Assembly (NCBI GenBank): GCA_015491705.1
Contig: WFVK01000294.1
Span: 1-9,503 of the forward strand
Length of the DNA: 9,503 nt
From: Nitrospirota bacterium
Lineage (GTDB): Bacteria; Nitrospirota; Thermodesulfovibrionia; UBA6902
Direction: 5' to 3'
Shown here: one piece after another, positions 1 through 6,313 of the stretch
Numbering within the stretch: the stretch's first letter is position 1
Layout: every line of letters starts with the position of its first letter
Notes under the pieces: model-generated
The model's input: only the letters and a program-made list of their open reading frames with translations
The model's database searches: none
What the model was told of the DNA's origin: nothing
Program-made: the position numbers and the translations under genes

Positions 1-120
1 AAGGGGAGGAGTAATTTCCTTCGCCTTATAACCCTTGAACCCTGAACCAGCTAACCCCTGAACCTCAAACAGGGTTTTACGCCGGGCTCTCCCGCCGGTT
101 TATGCAACGTTAAGGTTTAT
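1..120. repeat. Composite dispersed repeat, copy A (left end cut by window edge)
   Basis: The segment opens with AAGGGGAGG, the right half of a palindrome seen whole at 5819-5841 and 6789-6811. It continues with degenerate heptamers of the CCCTGAA type (33-46), then AACCCCTGAACCTC (53-66), and ends with a GC-rich core at 73-115 that runs from GGTTTTACGCCGGG to TTTATGCAACGTTAAGG. The same order of modules recurs at 6771-6894, and the last core recurs at 5319-5361. This modular arrangement shows a dispersed repeat rather than a gene. No coding region is supported in 1-279. Confidence 0.75.
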
Positions 121-236
121 TCAGCATCAACCTGAATGGATAGCATAAAAAAACAGAATGCGATATTATTATTGCAACCGGTTAGGGTATCGTCTGAAAT
201 TTTCAACTATTATCTGAACCTTGATGCTGCATAAAC
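115..236. repeat. Inverted repeat upstream of the DUF502 gene
   Basis: The arms are GTTTATTCAGCATCAA (115-130) and TTGATGCTGCATAAAC (221-236), complementary at 15 of 16 positions and separated by 90 bp of AT-rich sequence. The right arm in reverse complement, preceded by CCG, resembles the end of the dispersed repeat core (CCGGTTTATGCAACGTTAAGG, 95-115). The arms may therefore be two inverted ends of a small non-autonomous element sitting in the leader of the DUF502 gene. No transposase is visible. The AT-rich interior may also hold that gene's promoter, but no convincing -35/-10 pair was found. Confidence 0.5.
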
Positions 237-279
237 GGACATGAGATGTTTTTATGCAGCAGGGGGAAGGAGGGGTTTT

Positions 280-822
280 ATGAAGAGGCTCACGAGGTAT
301 TTCCTTGAAGGACTGCTGGTGCTTATTCCGCTGGTGGCGACAATTTACGTTGTTTATGCCGTGTTCACGAAGATCGATTCCATTTTCAGATTCGAAATGC
401 CGGGACTGGGTTTTCTGGTTACCATACTGACCATCACTGTAGTGGGATTCATATCTTCCAACTTCATAACAAGCCGGCTGGTGCGGCTCGTTGAGAAGAT
501 ATTTTCAAAGCTGCCGCTTGTGAAGATGATCTATACATCCGTCAAGGATTTAATAGGCGCATTTGTAGGCGACAAAAAGAGTTTCGACAAACCCGTGCTG
601 GTCACGCTTTCTCCGGGAAGCAACATCCAGGTTATAGGGTTTGTAACACGTGAAAGCCTGGAGAACATAGGGCTGGCGGACAGGGTCGCCGTATATCTTC
701 CCCAGTCTTACAACTTTGCAGGAAATCTCATAGTCGTGCCCCGAGAACAGGTCACCCCCCTGAACGCCGAAAGCGGCGACATAATGGCGTTCATTGTATC
801 AGGAGGCGTTGCAGCGCAGTAG
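280..822 (+). CDS. DUF502 family integral membrane protein
   Basis: This 180-residue protein belongs to the DUF502 family (PF04367), which is widespread in bacteria and has no established biochemical role. There are two hydrophobic segments near the N-terminus, about residues 9-30 and 41-60. The conserved family stretch SKLPLVKMIYTSVKD follows at 76-90, and then comes a soluble beta-rich tail with PQSYNFAGNLIVVP at 141-154 and a hydrophobic GG-containing end. The start at 280 is chosen because AAGGAGG (267-273) lies 6 nt upstream. An in-frame ATG at 241 would add 13 residues not typical of the family and has no ribosome binding site. The gene stands alone on the plus strand and converges with the FMN-binding protein gene, 25 bp away. 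Family assignment is confident; function is unknown. Confidence 0.88.
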   Translation: MKRLTRYFLEGLLVLIPLVATIYVVYAVFTKIDSIFRFEMPGLGFLVTILTITVVGFISSNFITSRLVRLVEKIFSKLPLVKMIYTSVKDLIGAFVGDKKSFDKPVLVTLSPGSNIQVIGFVTRESLENIGLADRVAVYLPQSYNFAGNLIVVPREQVTPLNAESGDIMAFIVSGGVAAQ

Positions 823-847
823 GGGGCCGGGTGCGGCAGGATCAAGC

Positions 848-1318
848 TCAGCCGAGGTCTTCCTTGCCCGTCATCTCTTCAATATCGATCCTGACCACGC
901 CTGTTATCATCAGCTTTTCCTCCGGGATTTCACCATAGTCGCCTTCGGGCTGGTACTTCTCCATGAGGCGCTTCAGGGCGAACAACTTCTCTGCACGGTC
1001 CTCGATGATATGCGCCCTGCCCTTTATGATGATGCTCCTGTAAAGATATTCAGCTTCACACGGCTGATTCCTGGCCCTTACATACGTCAGGGGCAGGTCC
1101 GTTTCAAAACAGACCCTGTTGTCCCTCTTTATGTCCTCGATTTTCTCGCCTTCCAGTGCTGTATGGAAATATATCCTGCCTTCATCATATACAAAATTAA
1201 GCGGCTTTACCATTGGATAGCCGTCCCTGCCCACGGTGCCCAGCCTGCCGACATGGCAGGTATGCAGTAATTTAAGAATTATTGACCTGTTTTTTATTTC
1301 TTTCCTGCTCTTGCGCAC
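848..1318 (-). CDS. NimA-like / pyridoxamine 5'-phosphate oxidase family FMN-binding protein
   Basis: This is a 156-residue FMN-binding split-barrel protein of the COG3467 type, which includes the nitroimidazole reductase NimA and many uncharacterised flavoproteins. Family signatures run in order: GRLGTVGRDGYPMVKPLNF (24-42), YFHTALEGEKI (50-60), VCFETD (69-74), the strand YRSIIIKGRAHII (93-105), and a C-terminal strand ending IDIEEMTGKE (144-153). Translation most likely starts at a GTG (1316-1318), because AGGAGG (1325-1330) sits 6 nt upstream and there is no better ATG. The substrate cannot be told from sequence; reduction of nitro or quinone-like compounds with FMN is one possibility, flavin or heme binding another. 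It follows the small membrane protein gene across 87 bp that hold a repeat, so co-transcription is uncertain. Confidence 0.85.
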   Translation of the reverse strand: MRKSRKEIKNRSIILKLLHTCHVGRLGTVGRDGYPMVKPLNFVYDEGRIYFHTALEGEKIEDIKRDNRVCFETDLPLTYVRARNQPCEAEYLYRSIIIKGRAHIIEDRAEKLFALKRLMEKYQPEGDYGEIPEEKLMITGVVRIDIEEMTGKEDLG

Positions 1319-1360
1319 TGAAATCCTCCTTGCACAAACATCCGGCCGTCACATCACCTT

Positions 1361-1405
1361 ACAGTTGCATAAAACCATCTCCCGCCCGTTTAGCAACATT
1401 AAGAT
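1361..1405. repeat. Dispersed repeat, short palindromic copy
   Basis: The left arm GTTGCATAAAAC (1364-1375) and the right arm GTTTAGCAAC (1388-1397) are complementary apart from a short bulge and enclose a C-rich loop, so the element can fold. The right end GCAACATTAAG matches the ends of the copies at 73-115, 5319-5361 and 6851-6894. It begins directly downstream of the stop codon of the 130-aa membrane protein (stop 1406-1408, minus strand) and lies upstream of the FMN-binding protein gene. Confidence 0.55.
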
Positions 1406-1798
1406 TCACATTAAACTCAGGACGATATCCGCAATTATCGCCAGTATCGAGAGCATGAATATTATATAGTAATTGACGTCTTCCATGGATTTTTCTATTG
1501 ACGACAGGAGATATGTTACCACCTCCCTGTCCTCCTCTGAAAGACATGCATTGGCTTTCACCTTTTCTATCAGCCCGTACTCTTTTATGGCCTTCTTCCT
1601 TTTCCGTGAAATGGCATACCTGTAGAGAAAGAAAACCAGGTATCCTATGACGCCCGCATACCATACAGGCCTCACCCATGAAGGCTCGATATGCTGAAAG
1701 ACTATAATAACCCTGAAGGCCACGGCCGACAGGAGACCGAGCAGAAAGAATCCATAAACAGTGGACCTTGAAACAGTATGCGGCGGCCTTTTAATCAT
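1406..1798 (-). CDS. Small three-helix membrane protein, function unknown
   Basis: This 130-residue protein matches no family I can name. Three hydrophobic segments are visible at about residues 14-34, 43-62 and 108-128. Between helices 2 and 3 is a strongly basic patch (SRKRKKAIKEYG, 64-75) followed by a charged, probably helical cytosolic segment (76-107) rich in Glu and Lys. The positive-inside rule places that middle loop in the cytoplasm. The start follows the UbiD gene by 69 bp in the same direction, suggesting an operon. A GC hairpin (1805-1832) ends only 6 nt before the ATG and overlaps the only SD-like bases (GGCGGG), so translation may be weak or structured. It could be an accessory membrane partner of the decarboxylase, but that rests on adjacency alone. 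Confidence 0.72.
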   Translation of the reverse strand: MIKRPPHTVSRSTVYGFFLLGLLSAVAFRVIIVFQHIEPSWVRPVWYAGVIGYLVFFLYRYAISRKRKKAIKEYGLIEKVKANACLSEEDREVVTYLLSSIEKSMEDVNYYIIFMLSILAIIADIVLSLM

Positions 1799-1804
1799 GA
1801 CAAC

Positions 1805-1832
1805 CCGCCGTCAGAACACCGGCGGACGGCGG
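1805..1832 (-). promoter_or_regulatory. GC-rich hairpin abutting the start of the 130-aa membrane protein gene
   Basis: CCGCCGTC (1805-1812) and GACGGCGG (1825-1832) are perfectly complementary over 8 bp with a 12-nt loop. On the minus-strand transcript the hairpin ends 6 nt before the ATG at 1796-1798 and includes most of the only SD-like sequence. It could limit ribosome access or sit between the UbiD stop and the next gene as an mRNA stability element. It may equally be a fragment of the GC-rich repeat family, because CCCGCCGG also occurs at 1838-1845. Confidence 0.4.
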
Positions 1833-1867
1833 CAGAGCCCGCCGGAAGGGTTTTTTCTGCAATTCCT

Positions 1868-3640
1868 TCAGCGCCACTGCGCAGGCAATATATCATCTAT
1901 CTTCTCATCCACCGCCTTTCTGGTCTTCCCGTCCACTTCAAGCACCGGCGGGTACCACGGTTTCATGCGGCAATCAAATACCACGGGCTCCCGGAGGCGC
2001 GTATGGAAGCGGAGTGTCCGCGGCCTGTTTCCATGAATATCGCCAGCAGGTTCAAAACGCGTGAAAAACGTCCAGAGGAACTCCTTCAAATCAAGGGTTG
2101 CAGCCCTGCTGTCATCAACGAGCACGACCACCGGCCATGCCGACAGTTTGCCCTCCCTCGCTATTTTCCTGCCGAGAGCGGGGGCGGAGTCGTACGGCTC
2201 TCCTTCAATGACAAGGGTGCCCGGCAGGAATGCCACGGGTTTACCGCATCCATCGGGCAGAGCGCCCCTGAATTCCTGCGGCAGTTTCCTCAGCGGCTCC
2301 TTTCCCAGTCCCATAAGCACGGCCTTTGATCCCCTGTTCACCCCGGGCCCCGTATAGTCAAGGGTATCCTGTGAGACATTGTCAAAGACGAACAGGTCGG
2401 TCTGCCAGTTGACACGCTCCAGGACATGCGTCCACAGCTTCGGGAAATCCGACACATCTATGTCCCCGTCTGTGATTATCAGGAATTTTGTCAGCGACAA
2501 CTGGCCTTCCCCGAGGATTCTCATTGCGGATGCAAAGGCCTCCCTGGGGTAGCGGTTGTGCACCCTCGCTGCGGCAAGTGGATGAAAGCCGGTGTCGCCG
2601 AATGTCTTCAACTGCCTTACTCCCTTCATAACAAGGGGGAAGAGCGGCGACAGCAGTTCCTGGAGATAGTCACCGATATAGAAGTCTTCCTGCCGGGGCC
2701 TGCCCACGACGGTGGCGGGATAAACGGCATTCCTGCGGTAATACATCCTGTGGACGTTGAATACAGGATAGTCGTGTCTCAGGGAGTTGTAACCGAAATG
2801 GTCTCCGAACGGGCCTTCCGGTCTTCTGACAAACGGGGGCACTTCTCCTTTTAACGCAAACTCCACATTGGCGACCAGGGCGTGCCCGCCGAGAGGGTCA
2901 TCAACCATTTCCAGCCGTTTCCCCAGCAGCAGCGAGGCCAGTATGAGCTCCGGGACATCCTCGGGCACAGGCGCTATTGCCGAGAGTATAAGCGCCGGGG
3001 GGCCGCCGATAAACAGGCTGACCGGGAGGGGCTGCCCCTTTTTTTCGGCCACGGCATAGTGATAGCCTCCGCCTTTATGTATCTGCCAGTGGATGCCGGT
3101 GGTGCAATCGTCATACCTCTGTATCCTGTACATTCCCAGGTTGTGCCCTTTGCCTTCCGGGTGCTCTGTGTACACGAGCGGAAGTGTAACAAAAGGCCCC
3201 CCGTCTGTATGCCACGAGGTCAGCATCGGGAGTTCCGATAAGCGCGGGGGACTCTGCCTGTTATGCAGTATGGGTGCATCCTTGACCCTTTTGAGCCCTA
3301 TCTTCAGCCCCTGAAGGAAGATATTTCTCGCGCCCCAGAGTTTCTTTATGTCCATCGGAAAGATATTTTCCGCAAGTTTCACCATCTCAGTGACAAACTG
3401 CACGGGCCGCCTGCCGAAGGCAAGGTCTATCCTGCGCGCCGTGCCGAAGAGATTTGTTACAACCGGGAACCTGCTGCCCCTCACATTCGCAAAGAAAAGC
3501 GCAGGCCCTCCCCTTTCTATAACCCTCCTGTGTATCTCGGCGATCTCCAGGCAGGGGTCCACCGGGCTTTCGACAAGGAGCAGTTCATTTTCCTTCCTGA
3601 GTATCTCGATAAAACTTTGCAGGTCTATGATTGGATCCAT
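1868..3640 (-). CDS. UbiD-family prFMN-dependent decarboxylase
   Basis: This 590-residue protein belongs to the UbiD family, enzymes that use prenylated FMN to remove a carboxylate reversibly from aromatic or unsaturated acids, in ubiquinone or menaquinone synthesis and in aromatic degradation. Family marks are NLGMYR (167-172), HWQIHKGGG (184-192), PEDVPEL (226-232) and EGPFGDHFGY (275-284). By comparison with fungal Fdc1, N167, H188 and an acidic residue near 231 would bind metal and cofactor phosphate, while R172, E275 and D280 would form the catalytic Arg-Glu-acid triad. The start has AGGAGGAG upstream. It is longer than E. coli UbiD (497 aa), as in many anaerobe homologues linked to futalosine-pathway menaquinone synthesis. 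No prenyltransferase or UbiX lies in the window, so the substrate remains open. Confidence 0.9.
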   Translation of the reverse strand: MDPIIDLQSFIEILRKENELLLVESPVDPCLEIAEIHRRVIERGGPALFFANVRGSRFPVVTNLFGTARRIDLAFGRRPVQFVTEMVKLAENIFPMDIKKLWGARNIFLQGLKIGLKRVKDAPILHNRQSPPRLSELPMLTSWHTDGGPFVTLPLVYTEHPEGKGHNLGMYRIQRYDDCTTGIHWQIHKGGGYHYAVAEKKGQPLPVSLFIGGPPALILSAIAPVPEDVPELILASLLLGKRLEMVDDPLGGHALVANVEFALKGEVPPFVRRPEGPFGDHFGYNSLRHDYPVFNVHRMYYRRNAVYPATVVGRPRQEDFYIGDYLQELLSPLFPLVMKGVRQLKTFGDTGFHPLAAARVHNRYPREAFASAMRILGEGQLSLTKFLIITDGDIDVSDFPKLWTHVLERVNWQTDLFVFDNVSQDTLDYTGPGVNRGSKAVLMGLGKEPLRKLPQEFRGALPDGCGKPVAFLPGTLVIEGEPYDSAPALGRKIAREGKLSAWPVVVLVDDSRAATLDLKEFLWTFFTRFEPAGDIHGNRPRTLRFHTRLREPVVFDCRMKPWYPPVLEVDGKTRKAVDEKIDDILPAQWR

Positions 3641-3667
3641 GCTTGCAGTCTCCTCCTGTTAATTGCA

Positions 3668-3713
3668 AATCAGCCTTGCAGTTGCTTAAAAACATCGCCG
3701 GCGGGCCCGCCGG
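3668..3713 (-). terminator. Possible intrinsic terminator after the RelA/SpoT-like gene (repeat-derived)
   Basis: CCGGCGGGCCCGCCGG at 3698-3713 is a perfect 16-bp palindrome. On the minus strand it is followed by CGATGTTTTTAAGC, giving a GC stem and a short T run 33 nt beyond the stop of the 503-aa gene. The downstream part (TTGCAGTTGC, 3674-3683 on the plus strand) resembles the left arm of the dispersed repeat at 1361-1370 and 5270-5279. It may be both a repeat copy and a terminator. Fully palindromic stems have no natural loop, so the fold would need to open the central GGCC. Confidence 0.4.
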
Positions 3714-3746
3714 AGAAGATATATAGAGCGACCGGTTACGGGACAC

Positions 3747-5258
3747 CTAAAGAAAAAGCCTCTTCTGGTCTTCCCTTAACTGTGCAAATCTCTCTTCCGG
3801 GAAATAAAAAATACCTTTAAACACCCTGTTCATCACAGCAATCAACTGGCGGAACTTGTACGCATCATGATGGGAATCCCCTCCGTGTTCGGACCTGCGC
3901 CAGCTTTCTTCATCCGATATGCGCAGTTCCAGTGCCAGTGTGTGCTGTTCAGTCTTTTTATCGATATGATGCCTGTTCATGTAGTCCGGCGTACCCGGTA
4001 TCAATATCTCGTTGGTTCCGGCCCTGCGGTGAACAGGCACACAGAAATTTATCTTGCACTGAAATTTCTTATGTCCCGAAGAAGAATACGGGTTTTTTGC
4101 CGTATTGGCGCCGAGGGCATTGTAGAAGTTCCTTGCATTGGCAAGCAGTTCCTTTTCATCGGGCACAATATCTTTGCCTTCGCTCCGGTAAAGGCTGGTC
4201 ATCAGTCTTCTTACCGCTTCAATCATGCCCTCGGGGCTGTCAAACAGTGTCTGGGTTATGGAAGTAGATATGGTGTTTTCCTGGAGTATGACACCCCTCT
4301 TCTGGAGCGCATGGAAAAGCTTCAATGTATCATCCCTGCTCTTCAGAATAAAGGTTATCGCGAGTATGTCCCTGATATTATGTGCCTCTCCCTGTACATC
4401 CTTCCCCAGTTTGGTGAACATGCTTTCAGGGCTCTTCAGCCTGGACTTGATATCCGCAATATCGACTTCAACACCGTCCCCGCTGTTGAACACCAGGCAT
4501 CCCTTTGCAGGGTCGAACCTGAGCGATTCGCGGAGCTTGAGAAAAAAGGTGGAAATCTTGACAAAGGCCCTTTGTGCAGCCTCGTTTTCCGGGATAAGTT
4601 CAGGGTGCTGCCAGTTATAATGATATAAATCCTCCAGGCTCTGTCCCTGCTCCTCCAGGAACATCCCCAGTTGGGCATAATCGTTTATATCCTGGCTGTC
4701 TTCTTCAATCGACTTGATCAGATGGGCCATCTTCAGAAGCGAGCAGGCCGTCTGCCGCCACAGGGGCGGGATGTCCATATCGATCCCTTTATACCCGTAA
4801 AACACGCGGGGATATTTTCTTGAGGAGGCCAGCAGGAAGAGATGCCGCGGGTCATCCGATACTATATCTCTGAACCCGGGTGTCTGCAGGGTGGATTCTA
4901 TTTCACCGATTTTCCGGAAACAATCCCGGTAAAGCGGGGCGTTCCCGGAATTCAATGACAGAAGTGCCTCAAGCTGTTTTTTTACAAAAGGGAACATGGA
5001 ATAAAGAAAATAACGGTATGCCTGCTCCACATACTTCAGGGCCCGTTTCTTCTCGCTCTCGTGCAATTCATCCCCGACAATATCAAATCCGCGGTTGCCC
5101 ATCATCCTTGCCGCCTGTGCAAGGGCACTCTCATAGTCCCCTGCCCTCAACAACAGGTAAGGGGTCATCTCGGTCCGGTCCAGGACGGAACCGAAAATTT
5201 CGTGATGGAGTTCCTGGCCCGATGTTGTCTCTTTAACCCCGCCTGTTACGCCTTCCAT
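3747..5258 (-). CDS. Putative RelA/SpoT-like nucleotidyltransferase with a long helical N-terminal region (uncharacterised)
   Basis: This 503-residue protein is not a standard annotated enzyme. Residues about 1-245 look helical and match no domain I recognise. Residues about 262-470 show a spaced series of motifs like a (p)ppGpp synthetase domain: R273-L-K-S-P-E-S-M-F-T-K283 (compare RxKxxxSxxxK), IRDILAIT with D297 at the Mg-binding Asp position, NPYSSSGH (389-396; compare GYxSxH), LALELRIS (441-448) with E444 at the catalytic Glu position, and SEHGGDSHHDAYK (456-468; compare AEYGxAAHxxYK). There is no HD hydrolase, TGS or ACT domain. It may belong to the uncharacterised TIGR04552-type family, which I recall but cannot verify. 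The ATG at 5258 has only a weak AAGG upstream. A 237-bp leader with repeats separates it from the ferredoxin gene, so it is probably a separate unit. Confidence 0.75.
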   Translation of the reverse strand: MEGVTGGVKETTSGQELHHEIFGSVLDRTEMTPYLLLRAGDYESALAQAARMMGNRGFDIVGDELHESEKKRALKYVEQAYRYFLYSMFPFVKKQLEALLSLNSGNAPLYRDCFRKIGEIESTLQTPGFRDIVSDDPRHLFLLASSRKYPRVFYGYKGIDMDIPPLWRQTACSLLKMAHLIKSIEEDSQDINDYAQLGMFLEEQGQSLEDLYHYNWQHPELIPENEAAQRAFVKISTFFLKLRESLRFDPAKGCLVFNSGDGVEVDIADIKSRLKSPESMFTKLGKDVQGEAHNIRDILAITFILKSRDDTLKLFHALQKRGVILQENTISTSITQTLFDSPEGMIEAVRRLMTSLYRSEGKDIVPDEKELLANARNFYNALGANTAKNPYSSSGHKKFQCKINFCVPVHRRAGTNEILIPGTPDYMNRHHIDKKTEQHTLALELRISDEESWRRSEHGGDSHHDAYKFRQLIAVMNRVFKGIFYFPEERFAQLREDQKRLFL

Positions 5259-5267
5259 GACATGTTA

Positions 5268-5361
5268 CCTTACAGTTGCTGTACAAAGACTATCATCTGC
5301 AGGGCAGGAGAGCATGAAGGTTTTACGCCGGGCCCTCCTGCCGGTTTATGCAAGATTAAGG
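5268..5361. repeat. Dispersed repeat, copy B, in the leader of the 503-aa gene
   Basis: The right half, 5319-5361 (GGTTTTACGCCGGG to TTTATGCAAGATTAAGG), closely matches copy A at 73-115. The left end TTACAGTTGC (5270-5279) matches the short copy at 1360-1369. Inside, GGCAGGAG (5303-5310) and CTCCTGCC (5335-5342) form a perfect 8-bp inverted repeat with a 24-nt loop. The repeat lies between the ferredoxin gene and the start of the 503-aa gene and would be in that gene's 5' leader if its promoter is further right. Confidence 0.65.
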
Positions 5362-5388
5362 CTATAGTATAACAAATATGTAGCCTTA
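5357..5388. repeat. AT-rich inverted repeat next to dispersed repeat copy B
   Basis: TAAGGCTA (5357-5364) and TAGCCTTA (5381-5388) are perfect 8-bp inverted repeats around an AT-rich 16-nt loop. On the minus strand the loop contains TATACT (5366-5371), a plausible -10 box for the 503-aa gene, although no clear -35 was seen at the right spacing. A binding site or promoter region is possible but unproven. Confidence 0.35.
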
Positions 5389-5442
5389 TGGTGAGACATA
5401 TCAGCAGGGATTTCAAATTGCGGGAAGGCGTATAATCTGTTT

Positions 5443-5473
5443 GTCACCCGCATCCGGCCGGTGTGAGGGTGAC
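5443..5473 (-). terminator. Hairpin downstream of the nif ferredoxin gene
   Basis: GTCACCC (5443-5449) pairs with GGGTGAC (5467-5473), and the 17-nt loop contains the palindrome CCGGCCGG. The structure lies 22 nt beyond the ferredoxin stop codon on the minus strand, where a nif operon terminator would be expected. It is followed by AAACAGATTAT rather than a T run, so it could be a factor-dependent or processing hairpin rather than a classic intrinsic terminator. Confidence 0.4.
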
Positions 5474-5495
5474 TCACGATGGCCCCGGTAATGCC

Positions 5496-5777
5496 CTATG
5501 CAAGTTCAACATGCAACTGGGATTTCCGGGTGCAGACCTTTGCGCATGCCTCGCAGCCGATGCAGTTTCCGGGATTTGCCACGGACATCACCTTGTTGCC
5601 CATATCATCTCCGAACTCATCCTCTCCCTCAAAGGGCTTTTCTATGAGTTCAAGCACATCCCTTCCGCAAACCTTGTAGCACCGCCCGCATCCAAGACAT
5701 TTCTCGGCGTCAATGGATTCTATAAACCTCGGTGTCCAGGGGTCTCCGCCCCTCGTGTAACAAACAACCTGCTGCAT
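5496..5777 (-). CDS. fdxB: Nif-type 2[4Fe-4S] ferredoxin (ferredoxin III / FdxB-like)
   Basis: This 93-residue ferredoxin has two clusters of four cysteines: C27, C30, C33, C37 and C72, C75, C78, C82, both in the spacing CxxCxxCxxxC. Neither motif has the usual Pro after the last Cys (VCGRD and VCTRK). The long insert between the motifs (residues 38-71, acidic around 50-58) and the N-terminal TRGGDPWTPRFIESID are typical of the ferredoxin III family found in nif clusters. It probably passes electrons to nitrogenase reductase or to cofactor assembly in the cytoplasm. GGAGG lies 4 nt before the ATG at 5777. It follows nifI2 by 119 bp containing two hairpins and seems to be the last gene of the nif run. 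The family call is strong; the exact electron partner is inferred. Confidence 0.9.
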   Translation of the reverse strand: MQQVVCYTRGGDPWTPRFIESIDAEKCLGCGRCYKVCGRDVLELIEKPFEGEDEFGDDMGNKVMSVANPGNCIGCEACAKVCTRKSQLHVELA

Positions 5778-5800
5778 GATTCCTCCTTTCTGATTTTTAT

Positions 5801-5884
5801 TAAAGTAACCCCTCCCGGCCTCCCCTTAAGTTAAGGGGAGGAGAATAACTCCCCTCTTAACCCAAGAGGGGTTGGGGGAGTTAT
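5801..5884. repeat. Palindromic repeat plus second hairpin between nifI2 and the ferredoxin gene
   Basis: 5819-5841 is a perfect 23-bp palindrome (arms CCTCCCCTTAA and TTAAGGGGAGG around a single G). Together with the preceding TAAAGTAACCCCTCCCGG, positions 5801-5841 match 6771-6811 with one difference. Next comes a second fold: CCCCTCTT (5851-5858) pairs with AAGAGGGG (5864-5871), flanked by ATAACT (5845-5850) and AGTTAT (5879-5884). Being transcribed between two nif genes, the pair could act as a partial terminator or mRNA stabiliser, but its recurrence elsewhere says it is first a dispersed repeat. Confidence 0.75.
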
Positions 5885-5896
5885 CCAATCAATCCT

Positions 5897-6313
5897 TTAC
5901 GCTATTGCCTCTCCGTCCTCTTCACCCGTCCTGATCCTCACAGCGGCCGTTACCGGCGATACAAATATCTTTCCGTCACCGTGCTTGCCGGTCTGGTTTA
6001 CCCTGATCAGTGATTTTACGATCTTGGTGACCACATCATCCGGCACTACGACTGTAAGCAATCTCTTGGGCACATACAGGGCGACCTTCGGCAGGGTATG
6101 CTCAAGGGCATATGACGAAGGGGTGGGCTTCAGTTTGGCGGATGTGCAGAAGCTCTCGGGCATCTCGGAGTCCATCTCCGCGCACATGGCGCCCTTCTGC
6201 TTGCCCCTGCCGTCCACGCTCTGGATGGAGAGCGAGTGATAACCCAGTTCCTCAAGCACCTGCTTTGTCTCCGGCAGCCTGTCCCTGCGGATAATTGCTG
6301 TAATCTCTTTCAT
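5897..6313 (-). CDS. nifI2: NifI2, PII-family nitrogenase regulator
   Basis: This 138-residue PII protein is the longer member of the NifI pair. NifI1 and NifI2 form a complex that binds dinitrogenase and blocks it when fixed nitrogen is ample; 2-oxoglutarate and ATP relieve the block. Sequence marks are the N-terminal strand MKEITAIIRRDRLPETK, GRGKQKG (35-41), an enlarged T-loop region (about 42-75) with CAEMDSEMPESF, the B-loop and C-terminal signature TGKHGDGKIFVSPV (108-121), and RIRTGEEDGEAIA at the end. The tyrosine uridylylated in GlnB is not evident. The start codon overlaps the nifI1 stop by 4 nt (ATGA), so the two are translationally coupled. Assignment as NifI2 rather than generic GlnB rests on length, T-loop and pairing. 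Confidence 0.88.
   Translation of the reverse strand: MKEITAIIRRDRLPETKQVLEELGYHSLSIQSVDGRGKQKGAMCAEMDSEMPESFCTSAKLKPTPSSYALEHTLPKVALYVPKRLLTVVVPDDVVTKIVKSLIRVNQTGKHGDGKIFVSPVTAAVRIRTGEEDGEAIA

Noticed and set aside
1..110. Possible CRISPR array, from recurring short motifs such as CCCTGAACC
   Set aside because: Units are about 7 bp with no unique spacers of constant length, and no cas gene is present; this is a heptamer-type tandem repeat.
241..279. Upstream in-frame ATG extending the DUF502 protein by 13 residues
   Set aside because: No ribosome binding site precedes it, the family normally begins MKRL-like, and AAGGAGG directly serves the ATG at 280.
1359..1679. 106-codon minus-strand frame overlapping the 130-aa membrane protein
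   Set aside because: It overlaps a frame with clear transmembrane pattern and operon spacing, and its own product shows no domain or pattern.
2061..2357. Long open frames on the plus strand opposite the UbiD gene, and similar ones opposite the 503-aa gene and nifEN
   Set aside because: They lie wholly opposite genes with clear family motifs, have biased, low-complexity translations and lack ribosome binding sites; they reflect high third-position GC.
5431..5436. Perfect TATAAT on the plus strand
   Set aside because: No -35 box at suitable spacing and no plus-strand gene downstream; probably chance.
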